In this document: in pieces, positions 1 to 8,494 of the stretch
Numbering within the stretch: the stretch's first letter is position 1
Layout of the letters: the number at the start of each line of letters is the position of its first letter
Source of the DNA: Patescibacteria group bacterium
GTDB taxonomy: Bacteria > Patescibacteriota > Patescibacteriia > UBA9934 > GWF2-40-263
NCBI GenBank assembly: GCA_018814025.1
Contig: JAHJAM010000014.1
Coordinates: 1-49,635, forward strand
Direction of reading: 5' to 3'
Length of the DNA: 49,635 bases
Notes under the pieces: generated by a model
What the model was told of the DNA's origin: nothing
What the model saw: only the letters and a program-made list of their open reading frames with translations
The model's database searches: none
Program-made: the position numbers and the translations under genes

Positions 1-27
1 CAACGGCTCGAATCATTAATTCAGAAC

Positions 28-56
28 TAAAAAACACCCCGCCGGGGGGGTTTTTT
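28..56. terminator. Intrinsic terminator after rpmB
   Basis: A GC-rich hairpin, CCCC-GCC-GGGG type, is bounded by an A-run on one side and a T-run on the other, so it can stop transcription in both directions. It lies 4 nt beyond the rpmB stop codon. Confidence 0.8.
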
Positions 57-60
57 GATT

Positions 61-303
61 TTACTGCAGGGCTTCTTTGGACATTTTGGCTAAGTCGGAT
101 TTCTTGCCTTCTTGATCCCATTTCTTCAGGGTCCGCATGCCGCGGGTGCTAATCCAAACCGTAACCTTGCGTCCAGTGGCCGGATTCAAAAGCTTGCGCT
201 TTTGCAAATTCGGCTTTAATTGGCGCTTGGTTTTGACGTTTGAGTGGCTCACGTTGTTGCCAACGATGACTTTTTTTCCTGTAACTACGCAACTTTTTCC
301 CAT
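61..303 (-). CDS. rpmB: 50S ribosomal protein bL28
   Basis: Small basic 80-residue protein beginning MGKSCVVTGKKVIVGNNVSHS. The opening C-x-x-TGKK and GN-x-VSHS pattern and the later KR-K-LNP-x-TGRKVTVWIST segment are typical of bL28, a component of the large ribosomal subunit. The length is normal for the family. There is no Shine-Dalgarno sequence: the base 5' of the ATG is immediately followed by the 20-bp inverted repeat of an inserted element (305..454), which separates the gene from any older promoter. It is transcribed away from its + strand neighbours and ends at a strong terminator. Confidence 0.95.
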   Translation of the reverse strand: MGKSCVVTGKKVIVGNNVSHSNVKTKRQLKPNLQKRKLLNPATGRKVTVWISTRGMRTLKKWDQEGKKSDLAKMSKEALQ

Positions 304-304
304 A

Positions 305-454
305 CCCAGTAGTACAACTTCGATCTTTTTACTCTAGTTAAATAGATGAAGTTGCATCCTTGTTAGACTAAATAAACGTATGTTTGGTTTAAAACCCTTT
401 ACTCCAGCCCAGTGTTTGTAAAAAGGCCAACTTCATCGAAGTTGTACTACTGGG
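305..454. mobile_element. MITE-like element with 20-bp terminal inverted repeats
   Basis: The left end CCCAGTAGTACAACTTCGAT (305..324) is the exact reverse complement of the right end (435..454). Both ends are flanked by the tetranucleotide CATA (301..304 and 455..458), which looks like a target-site duplication. An inner pair, GATGAAGTTG (345..354) and CAACTTCATC (428..437), adds a second stem. The 150-bp element holds no open reading frame, so it must have been moved by a transposase encoded elsewhere. The left CATA contains the rpmB start codon. I do not assign an IS family. Confidence 0.8.
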
Positions 455-581
455 CATATAGATATTTTTCAAGTACTGGAATTATAGGGCAAACCCGGAT
501 TTTTGGCAATAGATCCGGATAATTTGAGAATTATGGTAGAATAATCGCAAATCATTAAATTGTCAGCAGACAAACAAATCT

Positions 582-743
582 ATGTCCGACCGCAAAAAAA
601 GTTCGTTTTTTCGAAAGGTGCCTGTTTCTTGGTATGTTATCTTGCTGATTTTGATTATTGGCGCGGTCGGATTGATGGTCACCGCACCTGAGTCTTTTCC
701 GGCTCAGCCGACCCCCGCTGAGGCCCCGAGCCTGACCTTTTAA
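582..743 (+). CDS. 53-aa single-pass membrane peptide
   Basis: A short reading frame starting MSDRKKSSFFRK with one hydrophobic helix at about residues 15-34 (VSWYVILLILIIGAVGLMV) and a proline-rich tail ending in SLTF. The basic N-terminus predicts that the N-terminus stays in the cytoplasm. It stops 14 nt before the metalloprotease gene and is probably co-transcribed with it. No function is recognised. The composition, positive-inside pattern and tight spacing support a real gene. Confidence 0.55.
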   Translation: MSDRKKSSFFRKVPVSWYVILLILIIGAVGLMVTAPESFPAQPTPAEAPSLTF

Positions 744-757
744 TCTCGGCCAAACTA

Positions 758-1315
758 ATGCCCATTCTCACCACTGCCACCGCCGCTGTCGCCTATCGAA
801 TCCGCTATTCTAATCGGGCCAGGAATTTGAGCATCACGGTTAATTGGAACGGCGATTGCGAGGTGATTGTGCCCAGCCGCCGCTGGATCAGCGCCCAAGC
901 CGTTGACCGCTTTTTGCAAACGCAAGCTCCTTGGATTGTCCGCCAAGTGACGCGTTTGAAAAAGAACGTTCATAAAATTCCCTTGTCTCACCAAGGAATT
1001 TCCACGCAAAAAGTCGCGGATCAAACTCGCGACTTGTTAAACCGCGTCCTGGATAATTTCGGTCCGGAGTTTTCTTACGCCGGACTCAAAGTTCGCGCTT
1101 ATAAATCCCGCTGGGGCAGCTGCGACGTCAAGCACCGGCTTTGTTTTAACTACAAGCTCTCGCTGCTGCCGGCTGAGTTGTCTGAATATATCGTGATTCA
1201 CGAGCTTTGCCACACCCGGCATCTGAATCATTCAAAAAACTTTTGGTCCGCGGTCGAAGTTTATTGTCCGGATTACCGGTCTCGTCGCAAAGAATTGAAA
1301 AAGTATCTAATATAA
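758..1315 (+). CDS. YgjP-type (DUF45) zinc metalloprotease
   Basis: A 185-residue protein of the YgjP-like/M48-related metallopeptidase family. The zinc site is visible as HELCHTRHLNHSKNFW: H148-E149-x-x-H152 gives two ligands and the catalytic glutamate, with further histidines downstream. It is preceded by the family signature SRWGSC and LCFNYKLSLLP. The N-terminal half is the usual beta-rich region (RNLSITVNWNGDCEVIVP). Length is slightly short for the family. It follows a 53-aa membrane peptide and precedes the LOG gene, which has its own -10 box. The substrate is unknown; family members are soluble cytoplasmic enzymes. Confidence 0.85.
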   Translation: MPILTTATAAVAYRIRYSNRARNLSITVNWNGDCEVIVPSRRWISAQAVDRFLQTQAPWIVRQVTRLKKNVHKIPLSHQGISTQKVADQTRDLLNRVLDNFGPEFSYAGLKVRAYKSRWGSCDVKHRLCFNYKLSLLPAELSEYIVIHELCHTRHLNHSKNFWSAVEVYCPDYRSRRKELKKYLI

Positions 1316-1335
1316 GTGCTTCCGCCCGCAACTTG

Positions 1336-1344
1336 TGTTATAAT
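1336..1344 (+). promoter_or_regulatory. Extended -10 box of a leaderless transcript
   Basis: TGT directly precedes TATAAT (1339..1344), giving an extended -10. The ATG of the LOG gene is 9 nt downstream, so transcription should begin at or next to the start codon. No clear -35 box is seen. Confidence 0.65.
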
Positions 1345-1353
1345 TTAGTCACT

Positions 1354-2091
1354 ATGACTTCAGGAGGAAGTTTTGAATTTGGGGGCAGCGGCGATGATCT
1401 TTGCCGCATTCCCATGCCTCACGAGGAGGATCACAAAACCGAAAAGCAGCCGCCGCGCATGTATGAATTGACTTGGCGGATTTTTCGAATTATGTCCGAA
1501 TTCGTGGAAGGCTTTCAGTTCCTTTCTCAATCCGAAAAGGAAGTCACGATTTTCGGTTCCGCTCGCTTCAAACAGTTTAACAAGTGGTATCGCGAAGCTC
1601 GCAAGCTCGGCCAGCTTTTGGCCCAGGGCGGCTTTACCGTGGTGACGGGCGGCGGTCCCGGCATCATGGAAGCGGCCAATCGCGGCGCCGGCGAAAAAGG
1701 CGGGGTTTCCATCGGTTTGAATATTCAGCTGCCGGCTGAACAGCGCATCAACAAATATGTCAATCGCGGCCGCGGCTTTCATTATTTCTTCACTCGCAAA
1801 GTCATGCTGGCCGCTTCGGCTCAGGCTTACGTATTTTTTCCCGGCGGCTTCGGCACTTTGGATGAGCTTTTTGAAATGATCGTTTTGATCCAAACCAAAA
1901 AAGCTCAGCGCGTGCCCATTGTTTTGGTCGGGCATGAATTTTGGGATCCGCTCACCGACTGGATTGATCAGATGCTGGTCAAGACGCAAAAAACCGTGAG
2001 CCGGCAAGATTGCCAAATCTACACTGTGGTCAATACGGCCAAGCAGGCTTATGACCTGATCAAAGATTCTCAAGAAAGGACTTTCTTTTAA
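1354..2091 (+). CDS. LOG-family nucleotide phosphoribohydrolase
   Basis: A 245-residue Rossmann-fold protein of the LOG (lysine decarboxylase-like, now known as nucleoside 5'-monophosphate phosphoribohydrolase) family. The two diagnostic motifs are present: GGGPGIMEAANRGA from residue 99 and PGGFGTLDELFE from residue 163. Start choice: an upstream in-frame codon at 1207 lies inside the previous gene, whereas ATG 1354 sits 9 nt after a TATAAT box. An AGGAGG stretch occurs inside the first codons but no in-frame start follows it at a useful distance. The gene abuts the glycosyltransferase gene (1 nt between stop and ATG), so they form an operon. Confidence 0.88.
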   Translation: MTSGGSFEFGGSGDDLCRIPMPHEEDHKTEKQPPRMYELTWRIFRIMSEFVEGFQFLSQSEKEVTIFGSARFKQFNKWYREARKLGQLLAQGGFTVVTGGGPGIMEAANRGAGEKGGVSIGLNIQLPAEQRINKYVNRGRGFHYFFTRKVMLAASAQAYVFFPGGFGTLDELFEMIVLIQTKKAQRVPIVLVGHEFWDPLTDWIDQMLVKTQKTVSRQDCQIYTVVNTAKQAYDLIKDSQERTFF

Positions 2092-2092
2092 T

Positions 2093-3448
2093 ATGCCAGC
2101 CAATCATACTCACGAACGAAAAATTACCAAAGATGCCTATGTCATTGACGTGAACATGGGCTATGGCCATTCCCGGCCCGCTCATTGTTTGACTGACATT
2201 TCCGGCGGGAAAGTCATTTCCGCCAATGATTATCCGGGCATTCCGGAGAAAGATAAGAAAATGTGGCGTGATTCCCGGCAAGCTTACGAAACCATTTCGC
2301 GCTTAAAGCCGATTCCGATCATTGGTGATCTGGCTTTTGGCGCCATGGACCGCATTCAAAAAATTCACTCCTTTTATCCGCGTCGTGATTTGTCTCGACC
2401 CAATCTCCAGTTGTTGCAGATCTATCATTGGTTGAAACAAGGCCTGGGCCGGCATTTGATTGCCCAATTGAGCCGTGATCCTAAGCCGATAGTCACCACT
2501 TTTTTCGTGCCGGCTTTCTTTGCCGAAGATAACGATTACCCGGGCGACATTTACTGCATCACCACGGACGCGGACATTAGCCGCACCTGGGCGCCTCTGC
2601 ATCCGAAAAAAAGCCGCATCAAATATATCGCCAGCAACGGCCGGGTCAAAGAGCGTCTGCAGCTCTATGGCGTTAAGGAAAATCAAATTTATTTGACCGG
2701 TTTTCCTTTACCCAAAGAATTAGTCGGCGGTTATCCGGATAATCAATTGCGCGCGCTGCTCAATGATCGCATGTGCAACCTGGATCCGCGCGGAATTTTT
2801 CATGAGCGGTATGATGATTTGCTCAAAGCCAAGTTCGGGTCTGATACTTGCCACCGGCGCTCAATCAAGCGGCCTTTAACTTTGCTTTATATGCTCGGCG
2901 GCGCCGGCGCCCAAAAACAATTGGCCTTGAACATCATGCAGAGTTTGAAAGCGAAAATTAAGCGCCACGAAATTCGCTTAATCATCGTGCCGGGCACGCG
3001 CCATGACATTGCCGAAATATTCACCCAAGAAGCCAAAGCCCTGGGGCTCAAGAAAGAGTTGGGGGAGTGGCTCGTGATTCCCACTTTTTCTTCCCGGGCC
3101 GCTTATTTCAAGGGCTTTAACAAGCTTTTGATGCAGACCGACATTATCTGGACCAAACCCAGCGAAATGTCTTTTTACACGGCTTTGGGTTTTCCGATTA
3201 TTATGTCCGAGCCCATCGGCTCGCAAGAAAAGTTCAATCGCGTTTGGCTGCGCTACCTGGGCGGGGGCATGTCCATGGAAAATCCCAAGTACACCAATGA
3301 ATGGCTGTTTGATTGGGTAAATTCCGGCGGCTTGGCCCGCATGGCCTGGAGCGGCTATATTGAAGCGCCCACCCACGGCACCTATCGCATTGAAGATCTG
3401 GTGCTCGGCCGCGAAAGCGAAATCCATCCTCTGCCGCTCATTGTTTAG
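2093..3448 (+). CDS. GT-B glycosyltransferase, MGDG-synthase/MurG-like
   Basis: A 451-residue protein with the layout of a two-Rossmann GT-B glycosyltransferase. The N-terminal GYGHSRPA loop (about residues 23-30) matches the G-x-GH-x-x-x-A motif of diacylglycerol glycosyltransferases and MurG. The C-terminal half has LLYMLGGAGAQ, the usual first strand of the nucleotide-sugar domain, and KPSEMSFYTALGFPIIMSEPIGSQEKFN, which resembles the donor-binding helix and loop. There is no transmembrane helix. It is translated directly after the LOG gene and is followed by a histidine kinase. The acceptor is not predictable; a lipid or envelope glycan is an inference. Confidence 0.6.
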   Translation: MPANHTHERKITKDAYVIDVNMGYGHSRPAHCLTDISGGKVISANDYPGIPEKDKKMWRDSRQAYETISRLKPIPIIGDLAFGAMDRIQKIHSFYPRRDLSRPNLQLLQIYHWLKQGLGRHLIAQLSRDPKPIVTTFFVPAFFAEDNDYPGDIYCITTDADISRTWAPLHPKKSRIKYIASNGRVKERLQLYGVKENQIYLTGFPLPKELVGGYPDNQLRALLNDRMCNLDPRGIFHERYDDLLKAKFGSDTCHRRSIKRPLTLLYMLGGAGAQKQLALNIMQSLKAKIKRHEIRLIIVPGTRHDIAEIFTQEAKALGLKKELGEWLVIPTFSSRAAYFKGFNKLLMQTDIIWTKPSEMSFYTALGFPIIMSEPIGSQEKFNRVWLRYLGGGMSMENPKYTNEWLFDWVNSGGLARMAWSGYIEAPTHGTYRIEDLVLGRESEIHPLPLIV

Positions 3449-3477
3449 CTTGTTTTCTTGCCCCAAGCCAGCACCGG

Positions 3478-5610
3478 ATGGTTGGCTTGGTTTTTACAGT
3501 TTTAACCTGCAAACATATCTCGTCCGCGAATTCTTTTGAAAGAAATTCTATAATCTCAATCTGGTGTCTGGGCGCCGTCCTGGTCACCTGGTTTGTTTTC
3601 TTGCTGTTTCCGGGGGAGTTTTTCCACAGATACACTTTTGTTTTATCCGTGGTTCCTCCCCTGACCGCCTTCTGGGTGGTGGCGGTCATTATCCGGCGCT
3701 TAATTACGCGGCAGATTCAATTGAAAACCGAAATCAATTGGCTCTTCAGCCTGGCCCTGGCCTTCCTGTTTTTTGGTTTCTATTCTTTGACCTGGATTCT
3801 TTTCACCCGCCAATTCGGTTTCACCTCAGCCCTCAATTCTTTGCTTCATCTTTTCAGTATTGGGATGCTGGCTGGCGTCTTGTTCGCTATTCATTTCAAA
3901 CTGAAAGTCCAATTGGTTCAGCATGGTTTTTCCATCAAAAAAAGCCAGCGCTGGATATTCACTTATTACACCTGGCCATTCATTGTTCTGGGCGCGTTAG
4001 TCGGCTTCTTTTTGATGATTGGGAACGTCTTTGAAGCCGCGGAAATCTTCTATTCCGGCACTACTCTGTTATGGTTGTGGGGCGCCATTCTTTTGCTTAA
4101 GCAGGCAGCAAACCCAACCGCCCGCCAAGCTCTGTTTTCTTTTCTCGCCAGCAGCCTTGTCTTTTCTGTTGCCTCGATTCTCTATGGTTGGCAATTAAGA
4201 TTTGGTGCTTATCGCTTCGGCGGGTTGGTTGATTGGCTGCACGGCCTGGGCGCCTTTCTACTCCTTTACTTTGTCTATTTGTATTTTCGCCTGCATCCAG
4301 TCAAGGCCGATAACACTCGGTATTTCTATCGCTTGCGCTATTGGATTCCCATCTTATTCGGGATCATTGCCTTGATCATTTCTTATGCCATTTACAGTTA
4401 TATTATTCACGAGTCCGTGGCTCTGTTTCCGCAAATCACCCTGGCTGACATTTGGCCGAGATTAATCTTTGAACTTACTCTGGTCTGGGTTGTGGCGGCG
4501 ATGATGTCGGTTTTGATCTACGTTCTGGTTTCCAAACAAGCCAGTCTTCATCGTCTTTTGCAGTCTCGAACTCTGAATTTGCGCCGTCGGGTAAATGATT
4601 TAGCCGACTCGAAATATTTTCTGGATAACGTCAACGACGGAATCGTGGTGGCTTCGCTTGCGGGGGAAATCAAATACGCCAACCAGACCAGCTCTCGCCT
4701 GTGTAATCGTTCTCTGAAAAAACTAAAGAATCAAAATCTCCATCGCCTGTTTCTCGCTTGCCAATCCGTCACTTTCGCTCAAGCCCGGCAAGTTTGCCAA
4801 AGCCAAGGGGTTTGGCATGGTGAATTTGAGCTTGCTCAACCTTCCGGTCGCCGCGTTTTGTCCGCATCTTTGCATTCTTTTGGACAAGATCCGCCTCGGC
4901 TCATGCTGGTGTCCAGCGATATCACCCAGCGCAAGCAGATTGAAGAAGATAAAACTCAGTTCGTGGCCTTTGTCGCTCACCAATTGCGCGAGCCTTTGGT
5001 GGAGATGCGCTGGCTGACCGAACAGCTGCTCACGGAAAAAATCAATCAATCAACCAAAGCCCACCTCAACATGCTTCATGAATCCGTGCTGCACGAAAAC
5101 GATTTTGTGCGGCAGCTGTTGGATATTTCGCGCTTGGAAAGAGGCATCTTGAAAATCGAAGCTCAACCGGTTGCCTGTGTTAAAATCGTGAAGCAAGCGG
5201 TTCAGCCGCTCCTGGCCAAAGCCGATCAATTCCAAGTTAAGATCATCTTTGATTCGATTCCTCAAGACCTTCAAGTTTTGACCGACCCAAATAAATTAGT
5301 GGAAGTACTGCGCAATCTGATTGATAACGCCATCAAATACACGCGGAAAAATTCAGAGATTCGCCTCCAAGCCGTTAAACGCGGGTCAGCGGTTGATTTT
5401 ATGGTTTGCGATCAAGGCCCGGGAATCCCGGCCGAACTGGCCGGCAAGATTTTTGAGATCAAAGGGCGGGGTGATAAACGGCACAAAAATTCCGGCGCCG
5501 GACTCGGTCTGCATTTCAGCCATCGCCTGGTTGAAGCCATGCACGGCCAAATCACTTTTGTTTCTTCCAACCAAGGTACGACTTTTACCGTGTCTTTACC
5601 CGCGCCTTGA
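3478..5610 (+). CDS. Multi-pass membrane sensor histidine kinase (PAS, HisKA, HATPase)
   Basis: A 710-residue sensor kinase. About ten hydrophobic helices fill residues 25-370. A PAS-like domain follows (residues 380-485, starting YFLDNVNDGIVVASLAGEI). The dimerisation and phosphoacceptor helix contains AFVAHQLREPL with the conserved histidine at residue 501. The ATPase domain shows the N box NLIDNAIKYT, the G1 box DQGPGIP and the G2 box GAGLGLHFS. All catalytic motifs look intact. It follows the glycosyltransferase by 29 nt. No response regulator is encoded anywhere in the window, so the kinase is orphan here. The exact start is uncertain because a TATAAT box lies inside the first 80 nt. Confidence 0.9.
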   Translation: MVGLVFTVLTCKHISSANSFERNSIISIWCLGAVLVTWFVFLLFPGEFFHRYTFVLSVVPPLTAFWVVAVIIRRLITRQIQLKTEINWLFSLALAFLFFGFYSLTWILFTRQFGFTSALNSLLHLFSIGMLAGVLFAIHFKLKVQLVQHGFSIKKSQRWIFTYYTWPFIVLGALVGFFLMIGNVFEAAEIFYSGTTLLWLWGAILLLKQAANPTARQALFSFLASSLVFSVASILYGWQLRFGAYRFGGLVDWLHGLGAFLLLYFVYLYFRLHPVKADNTRYFYRLRYWIPILFGIIALIISYAIYSYIIHESVALFPQITLADIWPRLIFELTLVWVVAAMMSVLIYVLVSKQASLHRLLQSRTLNLRRRVNDLADSKYFLDNVNDGIVVASLAGEIKYANQTSSRLCNRSLKKLKNQNLHRLFLACQSVTFAQARQVCQSQGVWHGEFELAQPSGRRVLSASLHSFGQDPPRLMLVSSDITQRKQIEEDKTQFVAFVAHQLREPLVEMRWLTEQLLTEKINQSTKAHLNMLHESVLHENDFVRQLLDISRLERGILKIEAQPVACVKIVKQAVQPLLAKADQFQVKIIFDSIPQDLQVLTDPNKLVEVLRNLIDNAIKYTRKNSEIRLQAVKRGSAVDFMVCDQGPGIPAELAGKIFEIKGRGDKRHKNSGAGLGLHFSHRLVEAMHGQITFVSSNQGTTFTVSLPAP

Positions 5611-5658
5611 AATGATTTATGATTCGCCTGTTCCCATTGTTTGTAATTGAATCCGCTT

Positions 5659-5823
5659 ATGTCCGCCAAACTTGAAGCCTATTGCGTTAAGTGTCAAAAG
5701 AATCGGGAAATGATGGATAGTGAAAAAGTGAAAATTCCGATCAAAGGCGGCCAGACCCGGCCGGCTTGGAAAGGGGTCTGCGCTGTTTGCGGCACCGGCA
5801 TACATCTATTTATCACCAAATAA
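5659..5823 (+). CDS. DUF5679-type zinc ribbon protein
   Basis: A 54-residue protein, MSAKLEAYCVKCQKN onward, with two CxxC knuckles (YCVKC and VCAVCGTG) that should bind one zinc ion. The pattern AYCVKC...K..GR/TRPAxKGxCxVCGT is that of DUF5679, a family common in CPR bacteria and archaea; molecular function is unknown. It lies 48 nt after the histidine kinase and is followed at once by a terminator, so it closes that operon. Confidence 0.75.
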   Translation: MSAKLEAYCVKCQKNREMMDSEKVKIPIKGGQTRPAWKGVCAVCGTGIHLFITK

Positions 5824-5835
5824 ATTACCCACCCA

Positions 5836-5862
5836 CCACCGCCTAGCGGTGGTTTGTTTTTC
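5836..5862 (+). terminator. Intrinsic terminator
   Basis: CCACCGC-CTA-GCGGTGG stem-loop followed by TTTGTTTTT. It ends the LOG-to-DUF5679 operon. Confidence 0.85.
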
Positions 5863-5894
5863 GCTGGTCAAAATCCGCATTTCTTAGTATCATT

Positions 5895-7481
5895 ATGAGT
5901 AATATGAGCAAAAATCTCGATCAGTTCTTAGCCGCGCTCGCGCGTGCCCAAGCACCCCAATTCGACGAAAAGGAGGAAAGAATCGCGGTCAGCGACACGG
6001 TTTCCGTGGCCGCTTCCGTTTACGAAAATATCCGCAACACCCTCGAGTATGATGAAGAGCATCTGTTGCGGCGCAACGCCATTCGCCGCATTTTAAAGCG
6101 CCGTCTGGCCGAAGAAGACCGCGAAGCTTTAGCCGGCGATCTATTGCGCGAACTGATTTGGGCTCGCTATTTGCCTAACAAAAAAATCCCCGAAAGTTTA
6201 ATCGGCACCCTGGCTCAAGTCTTTGCCAAATATCATCCCTTGTTCGAAAATCTGGAATCGGATTCCCAGTCCGGCGGCCAGCATTATCAATGGCTGCTTG
6301 ATGTCTTATCCACGGAAATCGAATATCTGGTTTCCCCGCCCTTAGCCGATGAGGCTTTGGCCAGTTTTGCTTATCAAGAATTAAAATCTCGTTTGGAATG
6401 GCATGGCGGCTTGGTTAAGGATGAAGATCGCGATTTGCAGCTTTACGCGGCCGTGCATCGCACCGTGCTCAAATCCAACAACGCCACTTTGCGCTTCCGC
6501 TTGCTGACTTTGTATTATCCGGAATGGCTCAAGGCCGGCCCCAACGATTCCGTGGTGGCTGAAATTGCCAACCATCTCGACACGGTCATCGACTCGGTGG
6601 AAAAACAAATCAGCCATCCGGCCGCGGATTCCATGTTCCGGTTAGTTCGGGGCTACGCCGTGGTTTTCCATCTATTGCGCGATATTGCCGAAGATGATCC
6701 GTCCGCTTTCGCCCAAGCCGTGGTGCAAAAAGACACTGCGTCTTTGGAACGAGCCATCGGCAAAGCCGCCAAAGTCCGCTACGAGCGTTTTTACGCGCGC
6801 CAGCGCCGCGGCGTTTTCCGCGCCGTCACTTTCTTGTTCTTGAGCAAATTCGTCCTGGCCTTGCTGATTGAAATGCCTTACGAACGCTTAATTTTGCAAA
6901 CCACCAACTGGCTGCCCTTAACCGTCAACGTGATTTTCCATCCTTTGTTGCTCGGCCTCATCGGCTTAACCGTGAATATCCCCCAAAAGAAAAATACGGC
7001 CAGAATCACGGAACTGGCTTTGGGTGTGTTGCGGGTGGGTGATGACTTCAATGTCAATTTCCGGGTTCGCCGGCCCTGGGCCAAAGGCGCGCTGGCTCAG
7101 GTTTTTCGCCTGCTCTACACGGCTTTCTTCCTCTTGACCATCGGCGTGATCTCTTACATTCTGCATGGCTTTGACTTCAATTACGTTTCCATTGCCTTCT
7201 TCTTGTTCTTCTTGAGCTTGGTGACCTATTTCGGGCTCAAGGTCCGCAATCGCCGCCGCGAGCTCGTGATTATCGACACCGAGAGCGGTTTTTTTGCAAC
7301 CTTGATCGATATTCTTTTTTTGCCCATCATCCGCGCCGGCCGCTGGATGGCGCTCAAAGCCCCGCGCATTAACATCTTTCTTTTCTTTTTTGATTTCATT
7401 GTCGAGGCTCCTTTTAAAGCCGCCATTCGCTTAATCGAAGGCTGGCTGGCCTTCCTCAAAGAAAAGCGCGAAGAGATCTAA
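5895..7481 (+). CDS. Unassigned membrane protein, 528 aa
   Basis: Not recognised as a named family. The first 300 residues are soluble, acidic and helical, followed by an RYERFYARQRR basic stretch at about residue 298 and then about five hydrophobic segments (FLFLSKFVLALLI, LTVNVIFHPLLLGLIGLTV, LYTAFFLLTIGVISYIL, YVSIAFFLFFLSLVTYF, INIFLFFFDFIVEAPF). The layout suggests a cytoplasmic helical domain on a C-terminal membrane domain. Two candidate starts, ATG 5895 and ATG 5904, are 9 nt apart. The next gene begins 2 nt after its stop, so it leads an operon with the glycosidase-like protein and the flavoprotein. Confidence 0.8.
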   Translation: MSNMSKNLDQFLAALARAQAPQFDEKEERIAVSDTVSVAASVYENIRNTLEYDEEHLLRRNAIRRILKRRLAEEDREALAGDLLRELIWARYLPNKKIPESLIGTLAQVFAKYHPLFENLESDSQSGGQHYQWLLDVLSTEIEYLVSPPLADEALASFAYQELKSRLEWHGGLVKDEDRDLQLYAAVHRTVLKSNNATLRFRLLTLYYPEWLKAGPNDSVVAEIANHLDTVIDSVEKQISHPAADSMFRLVRGYAVVFHLLRDIAEDDPSAFAQAVVQKDTASLERAIGKAAKVRYERFYARQRRGVFRAVTFLFLSKFVLALLIEMPYERLILQTTNWLPLTVNVIFHPLLLGLIGLTVNIPQKKNTARITELALGVLRVGDDFNVNFRVRRPWAKGALAQVFRLLYTAFFLLTIGVISYILHGFDFNYVSIAFFLFFLSLVTYFGLKVRNRRRELVIIDTESGFFATLIDILFLPIIRAGRWMALKAPRINIFLFFFDFIVEAPFKAAIRLIEGWLAFLKEKREEI

Positions 7482-7483
7482 TT

Positions 7484-8488
7484 ATGAACATCGTTTTGCA
7501 TCGCCACCAGAGAAAATGGCCCCTAACCGTTGTTGGGGTTATTTTTATTGTGCTGATCTTGGTGGGCATTTATTTTCTCTTCAATCGGCCGGTCAAAGGC
7601 GATCAGCTGTTCGGCCTGACTTACTCCGTTCAATATGCGGAAGATTTGGGCCTCGATTCCCACGCCGCTTTTTTGGCTTTGTTGGAAGATCTTGAAGTCA
7701 AGCGCGTTCGTCTGCCTTTTTATTGGTCGCGCATCGAAGCGCAGAACGACCATTACGATTGGCGGGAAATGGATTGGTATATCAAGCAAGCCGAAGATCA
7801 CGGCGTAGAAATTACCGCGGCCATCGGCCGCAAAGTGCCGCGCTGGCCCGAGTGTTTTATTCCGGATTGGGCCGAAACCCTGGAGGGAGATTATTTGCAC
7901 GCGGAATTAATGGCATATTTGGAAGCTCTGGTCACGCGCTACCAAGGCTCCTCAGCCATCGTGCGCTGGCAAGTGGAAAATGAAGCTTTTTTCCCTTTTG
8001 GTGTTTGCCCGCGGCCGGATGTGGATCAGCATTTGGCTGAGCTTACGTTAGTTCGTTCTTTAGACGATCGGCCGATACAAGCCACGGTCAGCGGGGAATT
8101 GGAACCTTGGTTTGATGCCGCGGCCTTGGCCGATGTGCTGGGCATTTCCATGTATCGCGTGACCTGGAATGATTTTTTCGGCTATTTCTTCTATCCCATT
8201 TCCCCAAGCTTTTATGCCGCGCGCGCCAACAGTGTGCGTCCTTTAGTGGATCGGGTGATCATCTCCGAACTCCAAGCCGAGCCTTGGTTCCCCGAACCCA
8301 TGGACCGGCGCACGCCGGCGCAGTGGTATCAAGTCTTTGATGCGGACATGATGCGCAAAAATATTTATTTCGCCGAGCAGACCGGCTTGGACGAAGTGTA
8401 TCTCTGGGGCGCGGAATGGTGGTATTTTCTAAAAATCAACGGTGAAGACGGCTTGTGGAATGTGGCCCGCGAAGCGTTCGCAAAATAA
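7484..8488 (+). CDS. Membrane-anchored clan GH-A glycosidase-like protein
   Basis: A 334-residue protein with an N-terminal signal anchor (residues 13-34, PLTVVGVIFIVLILVGIYFLF) and a TIM-barrel glycosidase-like body. Barrel features of clan GH-A are visible: VKRVRLPFYWSRIE near residue 72, WQVENEAFF with the expected acid/base glutamate E167 after N166, and IISELQAEPW with a candidate nucleophile E262. WGAEWWYFL near the end resembles the last barrel strand. The catalytic domain would lie outside the cytoplasmic membrane. The GH number and the substrate cannot be settled by eye. Confidence 0.65.
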   Translation: MNIVLHRHQRKWPLTVVGVIFIVLILVGIYFLFNRPVKGDQLFGLTYSVQYAEDLGLDSHAAFLALLEDLEVKRVRLPFYWSRIEAQNDHYDWREMDWYIKQAEDHGVEITAAIGRKVPRWPECFIPDWAETLEGDYLHAELMAYLEALVTRYQGSSAIVRWQVENEAFFPFGVCPRPDVDQHLAELTLVRSLDDRPIQATVSGELEPWFDAAALADVLGISMYRVTWNDFFGYFFYPISPSFYAARANSVRPLVDRVIISELQAEPWFPEPMDRRTPAQWYQVFDADMMRKNIYFAEQTGLDEVYLWGAEWWYFLKINGEDGLWNVAREAFAK

Positions 8489-8494
8489 TATCTT

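Noticed and set aside
1361-1367. AGGAGG in the first codons of the LOG gene as its ribosome binding site
   Set aside because: No in-frame start codon lies 5-10 nt downstream, and the frame upstream of it is already well supported by the -10 box.
1360-2103. 247-codon open frame antisense to the LOG gene
   Set aside because: The LOG motifs are clear on the + strand and no promoter or SD supports the antisense frame.
3549-3554. TATAAT inside the histidine kinase start region as evidence for a later start
   Set aside because: The nearest start codon 9 nt downstream (GTG 3564) is out of frame with the kinase.
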